Positions 1-8,728 of a stretch of DNA of 64,000 bases are shown here, in pieces. The notes below the pieces were generated by a model. It was not told where the DNA came from and did not search any database. It saw only the letters and a program-made list of their open reading frames with translations. Position 1 is the first letter of the stretch, and the number at the start of each line of letters is the position of its first letter. Where the stretch lies: positions 992,001 to 1,056,000 of the forward strand of contig NZ_BAABHY010000001.1 of NCBI RefSeq assembly GCF_039542345.1. The letters are read 5' to 3'. Both the position numbers and the translations under genes were made by a program. The DNA is from Orbus sasakiae. Its GTDB lineage: Bacteria > Pseudomonadota > Gammaproteobacteria > Enterobacterales > Orbaceae.

Positions 1-668
1 CTTTCACGTACACGAATTTTAGTTAACTGTTTTTTTTCAATAAATTCCCATTCACTTAAGCGGTATTCAGGATTGAATGAATTTACGATACAACGATGAT
101 ACATTAATTCTTTTAATGTTTTTGGCATCCCGAATTGATTAATATAACGAGGTGCAGCAACAACTGTCATCGTATTTTCTTTTGATATTCTTACCGCAAC
201 CATGTCTTGTGCGACATCTTGCCCTGAACGCACGCCAAAATCGAAACGTTCAGCAACAATATCACAGTAGCGATTATTAATAAAAACTTCCAGTTCCAGC
301 TCAGGGTTTTCCACTAAAAAATGATTAATTTTAGGATAGATTAATTCAAATGCTGGCCGCTCAGGGGTGTTAATCCGAATTTTACCACTCATCTTATCCG
401 TATAATCTGATAAAGCATGCAGCTCTTGTTGAATAATATTAAACATTGGTGCCGTTCGCTCTAACAACTGCTGACCCGCTTCTGTGGTTGATACTGAGCG
501 AGTAGTACGATTTAATAATTTAACTTTTAAACGTTTTTCTAAATCATTCATACGATGGCTTAAAGCTGATGGCTGCACATTTAAGGCCATTGCTGCCTGA
601 GTAAAACTCCCTAATTTGGCTACCTGCACGAAAGCGTACAAATCATTAAATTGTTTACTATCATTCAT
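1..668 (-). CDS. LysR-family transcriptional regulator (3' end outside window)
   Basis: A minus-strand frame starts at 668 (MNDSKQFNDLYAF) and runs off the left edge, giving about 222 N-terminal residues. Residues 5-65 form a typical LysR winged helix-turn-helix: an FTQAAMAL... segment, then PSALSHRM, then the hydrophobic dimer helix with RTTRSVSTTEAG. The following residues belong to the substrate-binding domain. It is divergent from the exported hydrolase at 791 with 122 bp between them, the usual layout of a LysR regulator and its target; control of that cluster is inference. The C-terminus is not visible, so the effector cannot be guessed. Family assignment is confident. Confidence 0.92.
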   Translation of the reverse strand, partial: MNDSKQFNDLYAFVQVAKLGSFTQAAMALNVQPSALSHRMNDLEKRLKVKLLNRTTRSVSTTEAGQQLLERTAPMFNIIQQELHALSDYTDKMSGKIRINTPERPAFELIYPKINHFLVENPELELEVFINNRYCDIVAERFDFGVRSGQDVAQDMVAVRISKENTMTVVAAPRYINQFGMPKTLKELMYHRCIVNSFNPEYRLSEWEFIEKKQLTKIRVRE

Positions 669-790
669 TATCAATCTCATTATTGATTTTTTTTCACAAG
701 AGTATTGTTATTACACCATATTATCACATTAATAAGACTTAGTTATACTTCCGTCATTCAACCATTATTAAACTATTTTTTGAGGCAAAA

Positions 791-1867
791 ATGAAAATCG
801 TTAAAACCACCTTATTAGCAACACTATTGAGTATCACCTTAGGAGGTAGCGCTATGGCTGCAGATTACAGAAATAATCCTTTCACATTGACGTACGATAA
901 TGCACTAACTGAAAATGTTAAAGGTATGGTCAATATTCATCCAGTTAAATATACCCAAAAAGAGACGGGTATTGAGGTTGTTGCTAACGTTTATACGCCA
1001 GCAAATTATGATGCAGGTAAAAAATATCCCGTTATTGTTGTTGCGCACCCTAATGGAGGTGTTAAGGAGCAAGTGGCTGGATTGTATGCGCAAAATTTGG
1101 CAGAACAAGGGTATATTACTATTGCATTTGATGCAGCATACCAAGGGGGGAGTAGTGGCGTGCCTCGTTATACTGACAAACCACAAAATAGGATTGAAGA
1201 TATTCGTGCTGCAGCAGATTTTATTACTCAGTACCCAGGCGCTGATGCAGACCAATTAGGATTACTCGGTATTTGTGGCGGTGGTGGCTATTCAATTAAA
1301 GCTGCTGAAACAGATAAGCGTTTTAAAACGATTGCAACGATCAGTTTATTCAATTCAGGAAAAGTTAGACGAAATGGCTTTATGGACAGCCAAAAAGAAA
1401 CCATTGAGCAACGTTTAGCGGATATTGCAAAAGTCAGAGCAATGGAAGCAAAAAATGGCGAGATACAATATACCCCTTCATTTGGACAAAACATGACGAA
1501 AGCACAAGTTGACGCTATGCCATTTGAATTATACCGTCAAGGTTATGAGTATTATGCCCAAACTCATGCTCACCCTAATTCACAAACCAATAGTACTATT
1601 GATAGTTTACAAGATTTAATGGAATTTGATGCCAATACGAATGTTGATTTAATCAATCAACCTTTATTAATGATTGCAGGTGAAAAAGCTGATTCACTGT
1701 ATATGACTGAAGAAATCTTTGCAAATGCAACGGGCACAAGTCATAAATCATTAGTCAAAATACCAAATGCCACACATATGGAGCTTTATTGGAAACAACC
1801 GTATGTAAAACAAATCACAGATAAATTGACACAGTTTTATGGTGAAAATTTAAAATCATTCATGTAA
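791..1867 (+). CDS. Exported alpha/beta hydrolase, YcjY/dienelactone-hydrolase-like
   Basis: A 358-residue protein with a clear Sec signal peptide (about residues 1-23, ending SAMA), so probably periplasmic. The fold is alpha/beta hydrolase: the nucleophile elbow reads GICGGGG near residue 160, with cysteine in place of serine as in dienelactone hydrolases and E. coli YcjY. The acid is probably in the AGEKADS segment near 295 and the histidine in NATHMEL near 330. It is the first gene of a three-gene exported set diverging from a LysR regulator; the next gene starts 52 bp downstream. The RBS is TGAGG just before the ATG. The substrate is unknown; a small ester or lactone is a family-based guess. 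Confidence 0.82.
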   Translation: MKIVKTTLLATLLSITLGGSAMAADYRNNPFTLTYDNALTENVKGMVNIHPVKYTQKETGIEVVANVYTPANYDAGKKYPVIVVAHPNGGVKEQVAGLYAQNLAEQGYITIAFDAAYQGGSSGVPRYTDKPQNRIEDIRAAADFITQYPGADADQLGLLGICGGGGYSIKAAETDKRFKTIATISLFNSGKVRRNGFMDSQKETIEQRLADIAKVRAMEAKNGEIQYTPSFGQNMTKAQVDAMPFELYRQGYEYYAQTHAHPNSQTNSTIDSLQDLMEFDANTNVDLINQPLLMIAGEKADSLYMTEEIFANATGTSHKSLVKIPNATHMELYWKQPYVKQITDKLTQFYGENLKSFM

Positions 1868-1919
1868 ATAACACGCCACTACCGAGTCTATTCGCTGGTG
1901 GCGATTAGGTGAAAAAATA

Positions 1920-3026
1920 ATGAATAAAATCAGTCATCGTTTGCTGTTATTGCCTTTAATGATTGTTTCATCATTCACAATGGCAGAGACCATAACGACG
2001 CAATATACTGCTAAAAATAGGCTTATTCTACAATCAGTAGATAACAACAATTTTACAGGTGACGCTTCATTTTCTCGTTTTCCTGCTATGCCAAGTAACG
2101 GCGATATTGCGCCAGCTATCGTTTATTTTAAACCCAATAGCTTTACCAATTGGCATTCTCATAGCCAAGGGCAATATTTAATTGTGACAGATGGAACAGG
2201 GCGTTTTCAAGAATGGGATAAACCGATTCAAATGATGACCAAAGGCGATGTGATATGGATTGCACCACATGTCAAACATTGGCATGGTGCAGGTGAATTT
2301 ACCGCAATGACACATATTGCCATGAGCCCAGTTGATAATAATGAGGTTACGTGGTATGAAAAGGCCCAACCCAAAAAAACATCACAAGCTGTGCCGGTTA
2401 ATAAAATATCTGAACGTCAATTTACGCGTAAACAATTAACCATTGTGCCATTAGCCATTGCCATTACACAAGGTGATTCATTAGCCGAAAAAACAGCAAT
2501 TGAACAAGCGTTACATGCGGGCTTAACGGTCAATGAACTTAAAGAAGCTGTATCACATCAATTTTCTTATATTGGAGCACCAAAAACACTAAATGGCGTG
2601 ATGATGCTAAAGTCAGTGCTTGAAGATCGTTTTAAACAAGGTGTTGTTGATCCTCAAGGCAATCTTGCAACAGAGTTAGGGCCTGTTGATTACTATCAAC
2701 TGGGTGAACAAAAGTTGGCCGCATTAACCAATAGGGCAACGACATCGGCTATTTTTGATTTTGCCCCCGCGGTTGATTACGCCATCAAAGCACAACTCTT
2801 TGGGTATCAATTTAGCCGTGATAATTTAGGTGACATCGATCGAGAACTGGTAACCATCGGTAGCTTAATTGGGCTAGGTGACAGTGTCAATGCACAGTTG
2901 CGCTCTCATTTACTGTTATTAAAACAACTTGGGTTAACTGAAGAAGGTCTGCTTCAAATTGCTAGCGTGATTACCCCCGAGCAATCACAAAATTTACGTA
3001 TGGTGTGGCACGGCATAACCCCATAG
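1920..3026 (+). CDS. Exported cupin + carboxymuconolactone-decarboxylase-like fusion protein
   Basis: A 368-residue protein with a signal peptide (residues 1-22, ending TMA). Residues about 55-145 are a cupin barrel: WHSH near 78-81 and KHWHGAGE near 119-126 supply the usual metal-binding histidines. Residues about 170-270 and 285-360 look like two carboxymuconolactone decarboxylase/AhpD-type helical repeats (AVSHQFSYIGAP... and ELVTIGSLIGLG...). Cupin-CMD fusions are a known architecture, but the reaction of such exported forms is not established. It lies between two secreted alpha/beta hydrolases, so a shared role in breaking down or detoxifying a small aromatic or lactone compound in the periplasm is plausible but inferred. 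Confidence 0.8.
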   Translation: MNKISHRLLLLPLMIVSSFTMAETITTQYTAKNRLILQSVDNNNFTGDASFSRFPAMPSNGDIAPAIVYFKPNSFTNWHSHSQGQYLIVTDGTGRFQEWDKPIQMMTKGDVIWIAPHVKHWHGAGEFTAMTHIAMSPVDNNEVTWYEKAQPKKTSQAVPVNKISERQFTRKQLTIVPLAIAITQGDSLAEKTAIEQALHAGLTVNELKEAVSHQFSYIGAPKTLNGVMMLKSVLEDRFKQGVVDPQGNLATELGPVDYYQLGEQKLAALTNRATTSAIFDFAPAVDYAIKAQLFGYQFSRDNLGDIDRELVTIGSLIGLGDSVNAQLRSHLLLLKQLGLTEEGLLQIASVITPEQSQNLRMVWHGITP

Positions 3027-3043
3027 ATGTACATAGAGATTAC

Positions 3044-3174
3044 ATGGAACAAATACAAAGTGTCCTAATCGTTGGGTTAACGGTGATATCGGCTCATTAG
3101 CCGTTGAACAGACTGTAAAACAAAGATTAGCGCCCATCAACATTGATGAAACACATAATAGGATAAATAAATGA
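3044..3174 (+). pseudogene. Remnant of an NAD(P)-binding (NmrA/SDR-type) gene
   Basis: An ATG at 3044 opens a frame reading MEQIQSVLIVG, which then fails after 19 codons. Adding one base after GTTGGG continues it as NGDIGSLAVEQTVKQRL, giving the Rossmann pattern VLIVGxNGDIG typical of NmrA or atypical SDR oxidoreductases. The frame ends after about 40 residues at a TGA overlapping the next start codon. What remains is the dinucleotide-binding N-terminus of a lost reductase, with a one-base frameshift and the rest deleted. It suggests the cluster once included an oxidoreductase. Confidence 0.5.
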
Positions 3175-4283
3175 AAAACAAGATACTTTATACTTTATTT
3201 GCATTAGCGTTTAGTTATACGCATCAAGCTATCGCAACTCCTTTAATGATTGAGCAGCAAGGTAGCTTTGCTGTTGGCGGCATAGTGAAGACGAGTGACG
3301 GTAACTATAACCCACGTCCAGATATGACTAAAGAAAATACAAACAATCGTTTTATGGATGTTTTTAACGCAAATATCCAAAATGGTGGGCAAACACTACA
3401 TGGTGATCATGCAACGGTTTCCTATCAGATTCCAACGAATGCTAAAGCATTGCCATTAGTTTTTTTACATGGTGCAGGCCAATCAATGCGAAGTTGGCAA
3501 ACAACACCTGATGGACGGGAGGGGTGGAATAATCTTTTTTTACGCAAAAATTATGCTGTCTATTTGGTTGATCAACCACGACGAGGTTGGTCAGGACGCT
3601 CAACGGTAGATAGTGTGATTTCAGCAACGCCAGATGATCAATTTTGGTTTGCACAATTTCGAATGGGTGAATACCCTAAATTTTTTGACGGCGTTGCTTT
3701 TCCAAAAGATGCCGCTAGTTTAAATCAATTTTTTAGACAGATGACTCCAAATACCGGTCCGTTTGATGAGGGGGTGATTTCTGATAGTCTTAAAGCGTTA
3801 TTCGATCGTATTGGTAATGGTATTTTGATCACGCATTCTCAAGGGGGAAGTGTAGGTTGGCTGACGGCAATTAAAGCACCGGAAAAAGTCAAAGCAATTG
3901 TTGCTATTGAACCCGGTAATTTTCCATTCCCGGAAGGTGAGGTTCCTGACACGATTGAAAGTGCATTTGGTGACATAACACCAAATCAAGTTAATAAAAT
4001 GGATTTTAATAAATTAACGCATATACCAATTATCATCTATTTTGGTGACAATATTTCTGATAGGCCATCTAATATTCAAGGAGAAGATCAGTGGCGTATT
4101 CGTTTAGCGTTAGCTAAGCAATGGGCTGATATTGTCAATAAACATGGCGGAGATGTACAAGTTATACATTTACCCGAAGTTGGAATTAAAGGTAATACGC
4201 ATTTTATTATGCAAGATTTAAATAATGACAAAGTAGCAGCGCATTTATCAAACTGGTTAAAAGTAAAAGAGCTTAATAAATAA
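3171..4283 (+). CDS. Exported alpha/beta hydrolase (serine nucleophile)
   Basis: A 370-residue protein with a signal peptide (about 1-22, ending AIA). Alpha/beta hydrolase signatures: the oxyanion-hole region VFLHGAGQSMRSW near 100, the nucleophile elbow THSQGGS near 220 (Ser), and a probable catalytic histidine in GNTHFIMQ near 342. Residues 150-200 form a cap-like insertion. It ends the LysR-adjacent exported cluster. The start overlaps the end of the NmrA-like remnant (ATGA), as would be expected if it was once translationally coupled to that gene. The substrate is unknown. Family is sure, function is not. Confidence 0.82.
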   Translation: MKNKILYTLFALAFSYTHQAIATPLMIEQQGSFAVGGIVKTSDGNYNPRPDMTKENTNNRFMDVFNANIQNGGQTLHGDHATVSYQIPTNAKALPLVFLHGAGQSMRSWQTTPDGREGWNNLFLRKNYAVYLVDQPRRGWSGRSTVDSVISATPDDQFWFAQFRMGEYPKFFDGVAFPKDAASLNQFFRQMTPNTGPFDEGVISDSLKALFDRIGNGILITHSQGGSVGWLTAIKAPEKVKAIVAIEPGNFPFPEGEVPDTIESAFGDITPNQVNKMDFNKLTHIPIIIYFGDNISDRPSNIQGEDQWRIRLALAKQWADIVNKHGGDVQVIHLPEVGIKGNTHFIMQDLNNDKVAAHLSNWLKVKELNK

Positions 4284-4639
4284 CGTGGTCATTTGAACAT
4301 AAATTTTTATTATTCTATTCAGCTATGCAATCACTTATTTTAGCTGAATAGATTGTAATATTTAAAACCAAAATATTTTAAGTATCATAAATTATCAAAC
4401 ATTTCTGTATTAATAACTTCAGACTAATTCTGTATTCGTTTTATCGGTATTATCATAAAGCGATGAAGTCATTATCATAGCTGACTATGATTACGTGTTT
4501 GGTACTGCTGTCAAAAGTGTCATGTTTTTATTCGTGAATAAAATTCACTATTCTATAAATTAACCCCTAATTTATCCTTTTAAATAAACACTATATAGTA
4601 AGTTTAATTTGAATCTAACCAAAAATAAGTTGAGAAAAT
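4284..4639. other. Intergenic region with one stem-loop
   Basis: 356 bp of AT-rich sequence without a credible gene. It holds a 10-bp inverted repeat CTATTCAGCT/AGCTGAATAG (4315-4324 and 4342-4351) shortly after the hydrolase stop, followed by only a weak T tract. It may be a terminator for the upstream cluster. Nothing else is recognised. Confidence 0.4.
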
Positions 4640-5755
4640 ATGCATATTTTTATCTCTATAATCAAATGGGCTATCATTATTTTTATTATATTAAGTATTG
4701 GCGTCTATCTTTTTCTACATTTCCATCCAGTATTTGGTGGATCTCCTGATGAACAAAGTTTAACGAGAATACATCAATCGAAAGCGTTTGATGGTCAGCA
4801 GTTTAATAATATCGAACCCACAGTAAAACTGACTTCCGATGAAGACGGTTCTTTATTAAAATGGATCGGGTCATATTTTACCCCTCCTAAAGGTAAAAAC
4901 CCGAATCAACCATTGCCAACCTTGATGCTAGAACCATCAACATTAATTAACAATGATTTCGTTTGGTTTGGTCACTCAACGGTACTATTTAAAACGGAAA
5001 ATAAAATATTTATTACAGATCCTGTTTTTTACAACGCCTCACCAGTGCCATTTACAGGTAACGCGTTTAATATGACTCATAAGCCAACTATCGATGAACT
5101 TCCTCAAATAGATGCAGTGTTAATTTCGCACGATCACTATGATCATTTAGATTACAAAGCAATACAAAAGCTAGATAAAAAAACCGAATTATTTGTTGCA
5201 CCACTCGGCGTAAAAGGGCACTTACAACACTGGGGGATAGAAAATCAAAAAATTGTTGAACTCGATTGGGATGAACACATTCATATTGATAATGTGACAT
5301 TGACATTTGTACCTGCAAGGCATTTTAGCGGACGACGTTTGAATCAAGATAACCCAACGCTTTGGGGTGGGTACGTTGTTAAATCCCCAGATTTATCTCT
5401 CTATTTTAGCGCTGATAGCGGTTATGGTACACATTATGCTGAGCGAATTAAAAAATATGGCCCATTTGACTTTGCAATGATAGAAAATGGTGCATATGAT
5501 AAAGATTGGGCATCGATACATGAATTTCCAGAACAAACTTTGCAAGCAATAAACGATATTGGTGTTCATAAAATACTCCCGATTCATTGGGGTAAATTTG
5601 ATTTAGCCAATCATAGTTGGAAAGAACCCATTGAACGTTTACTTGAAATCGTGAAACCATACAATGACATTAGCCTAGCAACACCTAAAATAGGTCAAGT
5701 TTTCAACATTAAAAAACCGTTACCTAACGAGTTATGGTGGCGGCAAGTTAACTAA
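4640..5755 (+). CDS. Membrane-anchored metallo-beta-lactamase-fold hydrolase (UlaG/NAPE-PLD-like)
   Basis: 371 residues. Residues about 5-27 are a hydrophobic N-terminal anchor without a clear cleavage site, placing the catalytic domain in the periplasm. The MBL metal motif HDHYDHLD is near residues 164-171; further ligand candidates are ARHFSGR (near 222), SADSGYG (near 258) and PIHWGKFDL (near 315). This layout fits the beta-lactamase superfamily group containing UlaG, RomA and N-acyl-PE phospholipase D, not class B beta-lactamases. It stands alone with long flanks. The substrate is unknown; a phosphoester of an outer-membrane or lipid component is a guess from the family. Confidence 0.82.
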   Translation: MHIFISIIKWAIIIFIILSIGVYLFLHFHPVFGGSPDEQSLTRIHQSKAFDGQQFNNIEPTVKLTSDEDGSLLKWIGSYFTPPKGKNPNQPLPTLMLEPSTLINNDFVWFGHSTVLFKTENKIFITDPVFYNASPVPFTGNAFNMTHKPTIDELPQIDAVLISHDHYDHLDYKAIQKLDKKTELFVAPLGVKGHLQHWGIENQKIVELDWDEHIHIDNVTLTFVPARHFSGRRLNQDNPTLWGGYVVKSPDLSLYFSADSGYGTHYAERIKKYGPFDFAMIENGAYDKDWASIHEFPEQTLQAINDIGVHKILPIHWGKFDLANHSWKEPIERLLEIVKPYNDISLATPKIGQVFNIKKPLPNELWWRQVN

Positions 5756-6019
5756 ATAATTGACGGTATGTTATTTAATTAAATGATCGAAGGTTTTATT
5801 GTTTTACTGAATTAGTCGTGTATTTTTTTATTTAATTCAACAACTAAGTAAAAATTTTGCGACAACAAGGGGAAATATTAAAAAGATAACTTATTTCTGC
5901 CTATTGAAGAGTTATCATCTTAAATAGTGTGATTTTAATGTGTAAAATCAATGTCAAAAATGATTTTTATTTGTGGGGGCATGTTATGATATTTTTATTA
6001 TTATAACAGGAATAAACAA

Positions 6020-7024
6020 ATGAATATTGATTTTAAAAAATTGTCAGGATTTGGCATCGTATTGACATTTTTAGTTTCATGTCAACCTGATAACAAAAAA
6101 AATATAAACGCCATAGCAACAGACACGTCACAACAACAAGTAACACCATGGGACACTAGTTATGGAGGAGCTGATAAATCTTACGATTTAGCCCTTTTAG
6201 CACTACGTGATGAAGTTGCACCAAAGTTCAAAAAACTTGTTTATAAAGATGAGGTTACCGGTCGTGAAATGAATTATAATCTCTATATTCCAAAGAATTA
6301 TGATCAAAACAAACACTATCCTTTAGTACAATTCATTGCCGATGCGAGTACAGTTGGTAAAGGAATTGAAGCACCATTAAAACAAGGTTATGGTGGCATT
6401 ATCTGGGCAACTGATGAGAGCCAAGCACAAAATCCAAGTTTTGTATTAGTGCCATCATTCGAAGGTCCACAGTGGCCTGTTAATGATGATTGGCAGACAA
6501 GTGAGGAAGTCGAAATCGCTTATCGCTTGCTCAATAATATCATTAATACCTATTCTATAGACCAAGATCGCATTTATACCACAGGTCAATCAATGGGGGG
6601 GATGATCTCATTTTATTTGAACGCTACGCATCCCAATCTTTTCGCTGCTTCCATTTTTGTTGGAAGCCAATGGGATATTAATGTATTAAGCCCGCTTACT
6701 GATGCGACATTTTTTTATATCGTTTCGGCTGGTGATGAAAAAGCGTCTAAAGGGATGCAACAAGTCGGTAAAATGTTGAGTCAACATGGCATCATATATG
6801 GTTTAACCTCATTTTCAGCTCGATTGCCCCAACTTGAGCAAGATCAAAAAGTTGAGACCTTAATTAATCAAGGTTATCACATTAATTTTGTTCAATTCGA
6901 TAAGGGTACCGTCATTCCGGAAGGAACAGACCTAAAAAACGGTGCGGAACATATGTATTCATTTGATTATGCTTATAAATTAAGTAGCGTTCGTGATTGG
7001 TTATTTAAACAGAAGAAAAGTTAA
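6020..7024 (+). CDS. Lipoprotein alpha/beta hydrolase (esterase/PHB-depolymerase-like)
   Basis: 334 residues starting with a lipoprotein signal: a hydrophobic stretch then LVSC with the lipidated cysteine at 21. The nucleophile elbow GQSMGG lies near 188-193, and a catalytic histidine is likely in GAEHMYS near 310. The fold resembles feruloyl-esterase/PHB-depolymerase or prolyl-oligopeptidase-like esterases (NYNLYIPKNY... PLVQFIADAS). An AGG-containing RBS (ACAGGAA) sits 8 bp before the ATG. It is the last chromosomal gene before the island junction. It probably cleaves esters at the cell envelope; the substrate is unknown. Confidence 0.75.
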   Translation: MNIDFKKLSGFGIVLTFLVSCQPDNKKNINAIATDTSQQQVTPWDTSYGGADKSYDLALLALRDEVAPKFKKLVYKDEVTGREMNYNLYIPKNYDQNKHYPLVQFIADASTVGKGIEAPLKQGYGGIIWATDESQAQNPSFVLVPSFEGPQWPVNDDWQTSEEVEIAYRLLNNIINTYSIDQDRIYTTGQSMGGMISFYLNATHPNLFAASIFVGSQWDINVLSPLTDATFFYIVSAGDEKASKGMQQVGKMLSQHGIIYGLTSFSARLPQLEQDQKVETLINQGYHINFVQFDKGTVIPEGTDLKNGAEHMYSFDYAYKLSSVRDWLFKQKKS

Positions 7025-7502
7025 TTACACCGTTAAGCTTAAGTTTTATTTTCAGCTTATTTGTTTATAAAATTAAAAAATGAATGAAAGCCTGCTTCAT
7101 ACGGTGTAAATGGATGTTAGCCGTTTTTAACGATTGCTAACATATGGGTGCAAATGAGTGTCGACAGTAATTGCATTTTTAAAGGTTTAAAAAAGAGTTG
7201 ACTACTTTCTGTCGTATTTAATCAGCTTATCTAAGCGCCTATCGATAACCTGTTCTGTTGAGGCTGAAAATAAAGGTTTTATTGACTTTGGTTGAGCTTG
7301 ATAGAATAGGTGATGGTGCCTGAGGTCGGGCTCAATGAGGCGGATTTATACTATATAATTCAATTAGATAGGTTTAATTGAATTGGTTTTTTACTCGCAT
7401 TTTTACCCTCATTCAAAATAGCATTTAAAAAATGTAATGTTTGTTTGAATATATCTGTTATCAATGCAAGTACAAATAAAATTTTGTGATTTGAAATTAA
7501 AC
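7025..7502. other. Chromosome-island 1 junction, no gene
   Basis: 478 bp. It contains the outer att repeat (7258-7333) and, beyond it, AT-rich sequence with TTACTCGCATTTTTACCC near 7391, which resembles the TTTTACCC repeats beside the middle att site and may be an integrase arm site. No open frame with a start and RBS was seen. Confidence 0.45.
7258..7333. repeat. att repeat 1 (chromosome/island 1 boundary), partial tRNA-Leu 3' end
   Basis: A direct repeat of the sequence next to and including the 3' end of tRNA-Leu(CAA). The core GGTGATGGTGCCTGAGGTCGG (7310-7330) matches the tRNA 3' terminus plus flank at 40548-40568. Homology continues leftwards through GTTGAGCTTGATAG and AAAGG-TTTATTGA. 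It lacks the rest of the tRNA, as expected for the far att site left by integration at a tRNA 3' end. Confidence 0.82.
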
Positions 7503-8363
7503 TTATTTTGTTTTTCTTTCACTATATATCCTATCAATTAAAGATTCTAAATAACTATTAATGGGTAGTTCTTTGCTGTGGGCTAATTCTTTTAATTTAT
7601 TTTTCGTAGTTTGTGAAATGTATGTTTGAAAGGCAATCCGATGATTCTTTTTCTGTCTTTTCCTAAAATTAATTATACTGATGCTTCTTTTTAAGTTGAG
7701 CAAAAATAATTTTTTTGTATCACTTGGAACTTCCCAAGAATTGAATATTGCAATAATAGCTAAACATCGCTCCTCGTGAGTTTGTGGTTTTATATCAAAA
7801 AATCTATTAAGTAATGATTCCTCCTTGCAGTAATTAGGTATTTTTTTCATATGGTCTTCCAGTATATATTTTGCAGTCTCCTCATCAATTTTTTTTAACC
7901 AAATAAAAGGATTCTTTTCTTGTATAGTGGTTAACCATTCCTCTCTTTGTTTAACTATATAATACTCATAATTAATTTTGTAAGCTGTATTAAATGCATC
8001 TAAAACACTAAGGATGAGTTCATATCTACGTTCGTGATTTATTGGGAAAGTAGATGTCATTTGAGACATTAATAGGTTAATGTCACTTACCATTCGCATT
8101 CTTAGATATAGATAATAACAAGCATTTTTATCTGTTTTAATCCAGTCTAATATGCGTGTGTTGGTTAGGGAAATCAAATTCATTTTAAGTGATGCGTAAT
8201 TGCATTGCGCATTAGGTTTGTTTAATGCGCAAATGATTATGGTTCTCATTTGATCAAGTGATAAATCTAAAAAGTATTTATTTACACCAGCCTCGTTTCT
8301 GAGGTTATTTAAACAACAAATTGCTATTCTTCTATCTTGCGTCAAATCATTGTAACTTTCCAT
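7503..8363 (-). CDS. Island backbone protein with C-terminal ribbon-helix-helix-like segment
   Basis: 286 residues; I do not recognise the family of the body. Residues 1-235 are mostly helical and rich in aromatic and charged residues. The C-terminal 45 residues (HRIAFQTYISQTTKNKL... INSYLESLIDRIY) resemble a ribbon-helix-helix DNA-binding unit: one strand then two helices. AGGAA precedes the ATG with 9-nt spacing. It is divergent from the Rep-like gene, with two dyads sharing TTAGTA/TACTAA half-sites between them, so autoregulation or replication control is plausible. Island 2 has a counterpart in the same place with an RHH-like segment at its N-terminus instead. Confidence 0.55.
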   Translation of the reverse strand: MESYNDLTQDRRIAICCLNNLRNEAGVNKYFLDLSLDQMRTIIICALNKPNAQCNYASLKMNLISLTNTRILDWIKTDKNACYYLYLRMRMVSDINLLMSQMTSTFPINHERRYELILSVLDAFNTAYKINYEYYIVKQREEWLTTIQEKNPFIWLKKIDEETAKYILEDHMKKIPNYCKEESLLNRFFDIKPQTHEERCLAIIAIFNSWEVPSDTKKLFLLNLKRSISIINFRKRQKKNHRIAFQTYISQTTKNKLKELAHSKELPINSYLESLIDRIYSERKTK

Positions 8364-8728
8364 TCATGCATTTCCTGTGATTAAATTATGCTAATTTAAT
8401 TAGTATTTCATGTAATAATCATGTATTACTAATTATATCATAATCACTGTAATTATGTAGGTAAAAACAGTTTTAATGCCAAATACTCACTGTTATAGAA
8501 AATAAAATTAATTTGAATTAAGGTTAATTAGTATTATTAATATATAAAGAATACTAATCCTATCTATTTCAAATCATCCTATCTAAACCATCCAATCTTT
8601 ATATTATGACTCAGTTATTACCCTCATAAACTATTTCCCCATATCAACCAAAACTTATTATTTATTTTTTTACAACATGACCTCTCCCTATGAACAAGAA
8701 ACCCAACCAGATTTATATGGAGAGAAAA
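8364..8728. promoter_or_regulatory. Divergent control region of island 1 with two related dyads
   Basis: 365 bp, very AT-rich. Dyad A (8398-8434) is AATTAGTA...CATG-N7-CATG...TACTAATT. Dyad B is ATTAGTAT (8527-8534) with ATACTAAT (8551-8558). Both use the half-site TTAGTA/TACTAA, suggesting operators for the adjacent RHH-like protein. The block 8515-8553 is strongly similar to 23176-23214 in island 2, at a comparable distance upstream of its Rep-like gene; it could be a promoter or a replication/nick site. All functional readings are inference. Confidence 0.45.

Noticed and set aside
4640..5755. Calling the MBL-fold protein a beta-lactamase
   Set aside because: The motif surroundings fit UlaG/NAPE-PLD-type hydrolases; class B beta-lactamase features are absent.
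8690..8728. Upstream ATG extending the island 1 Rep-like protein by 13 residues
   Set aside because: No RBS, and the homologue in island 2 starts at the equivalent of the ATG at 8729.
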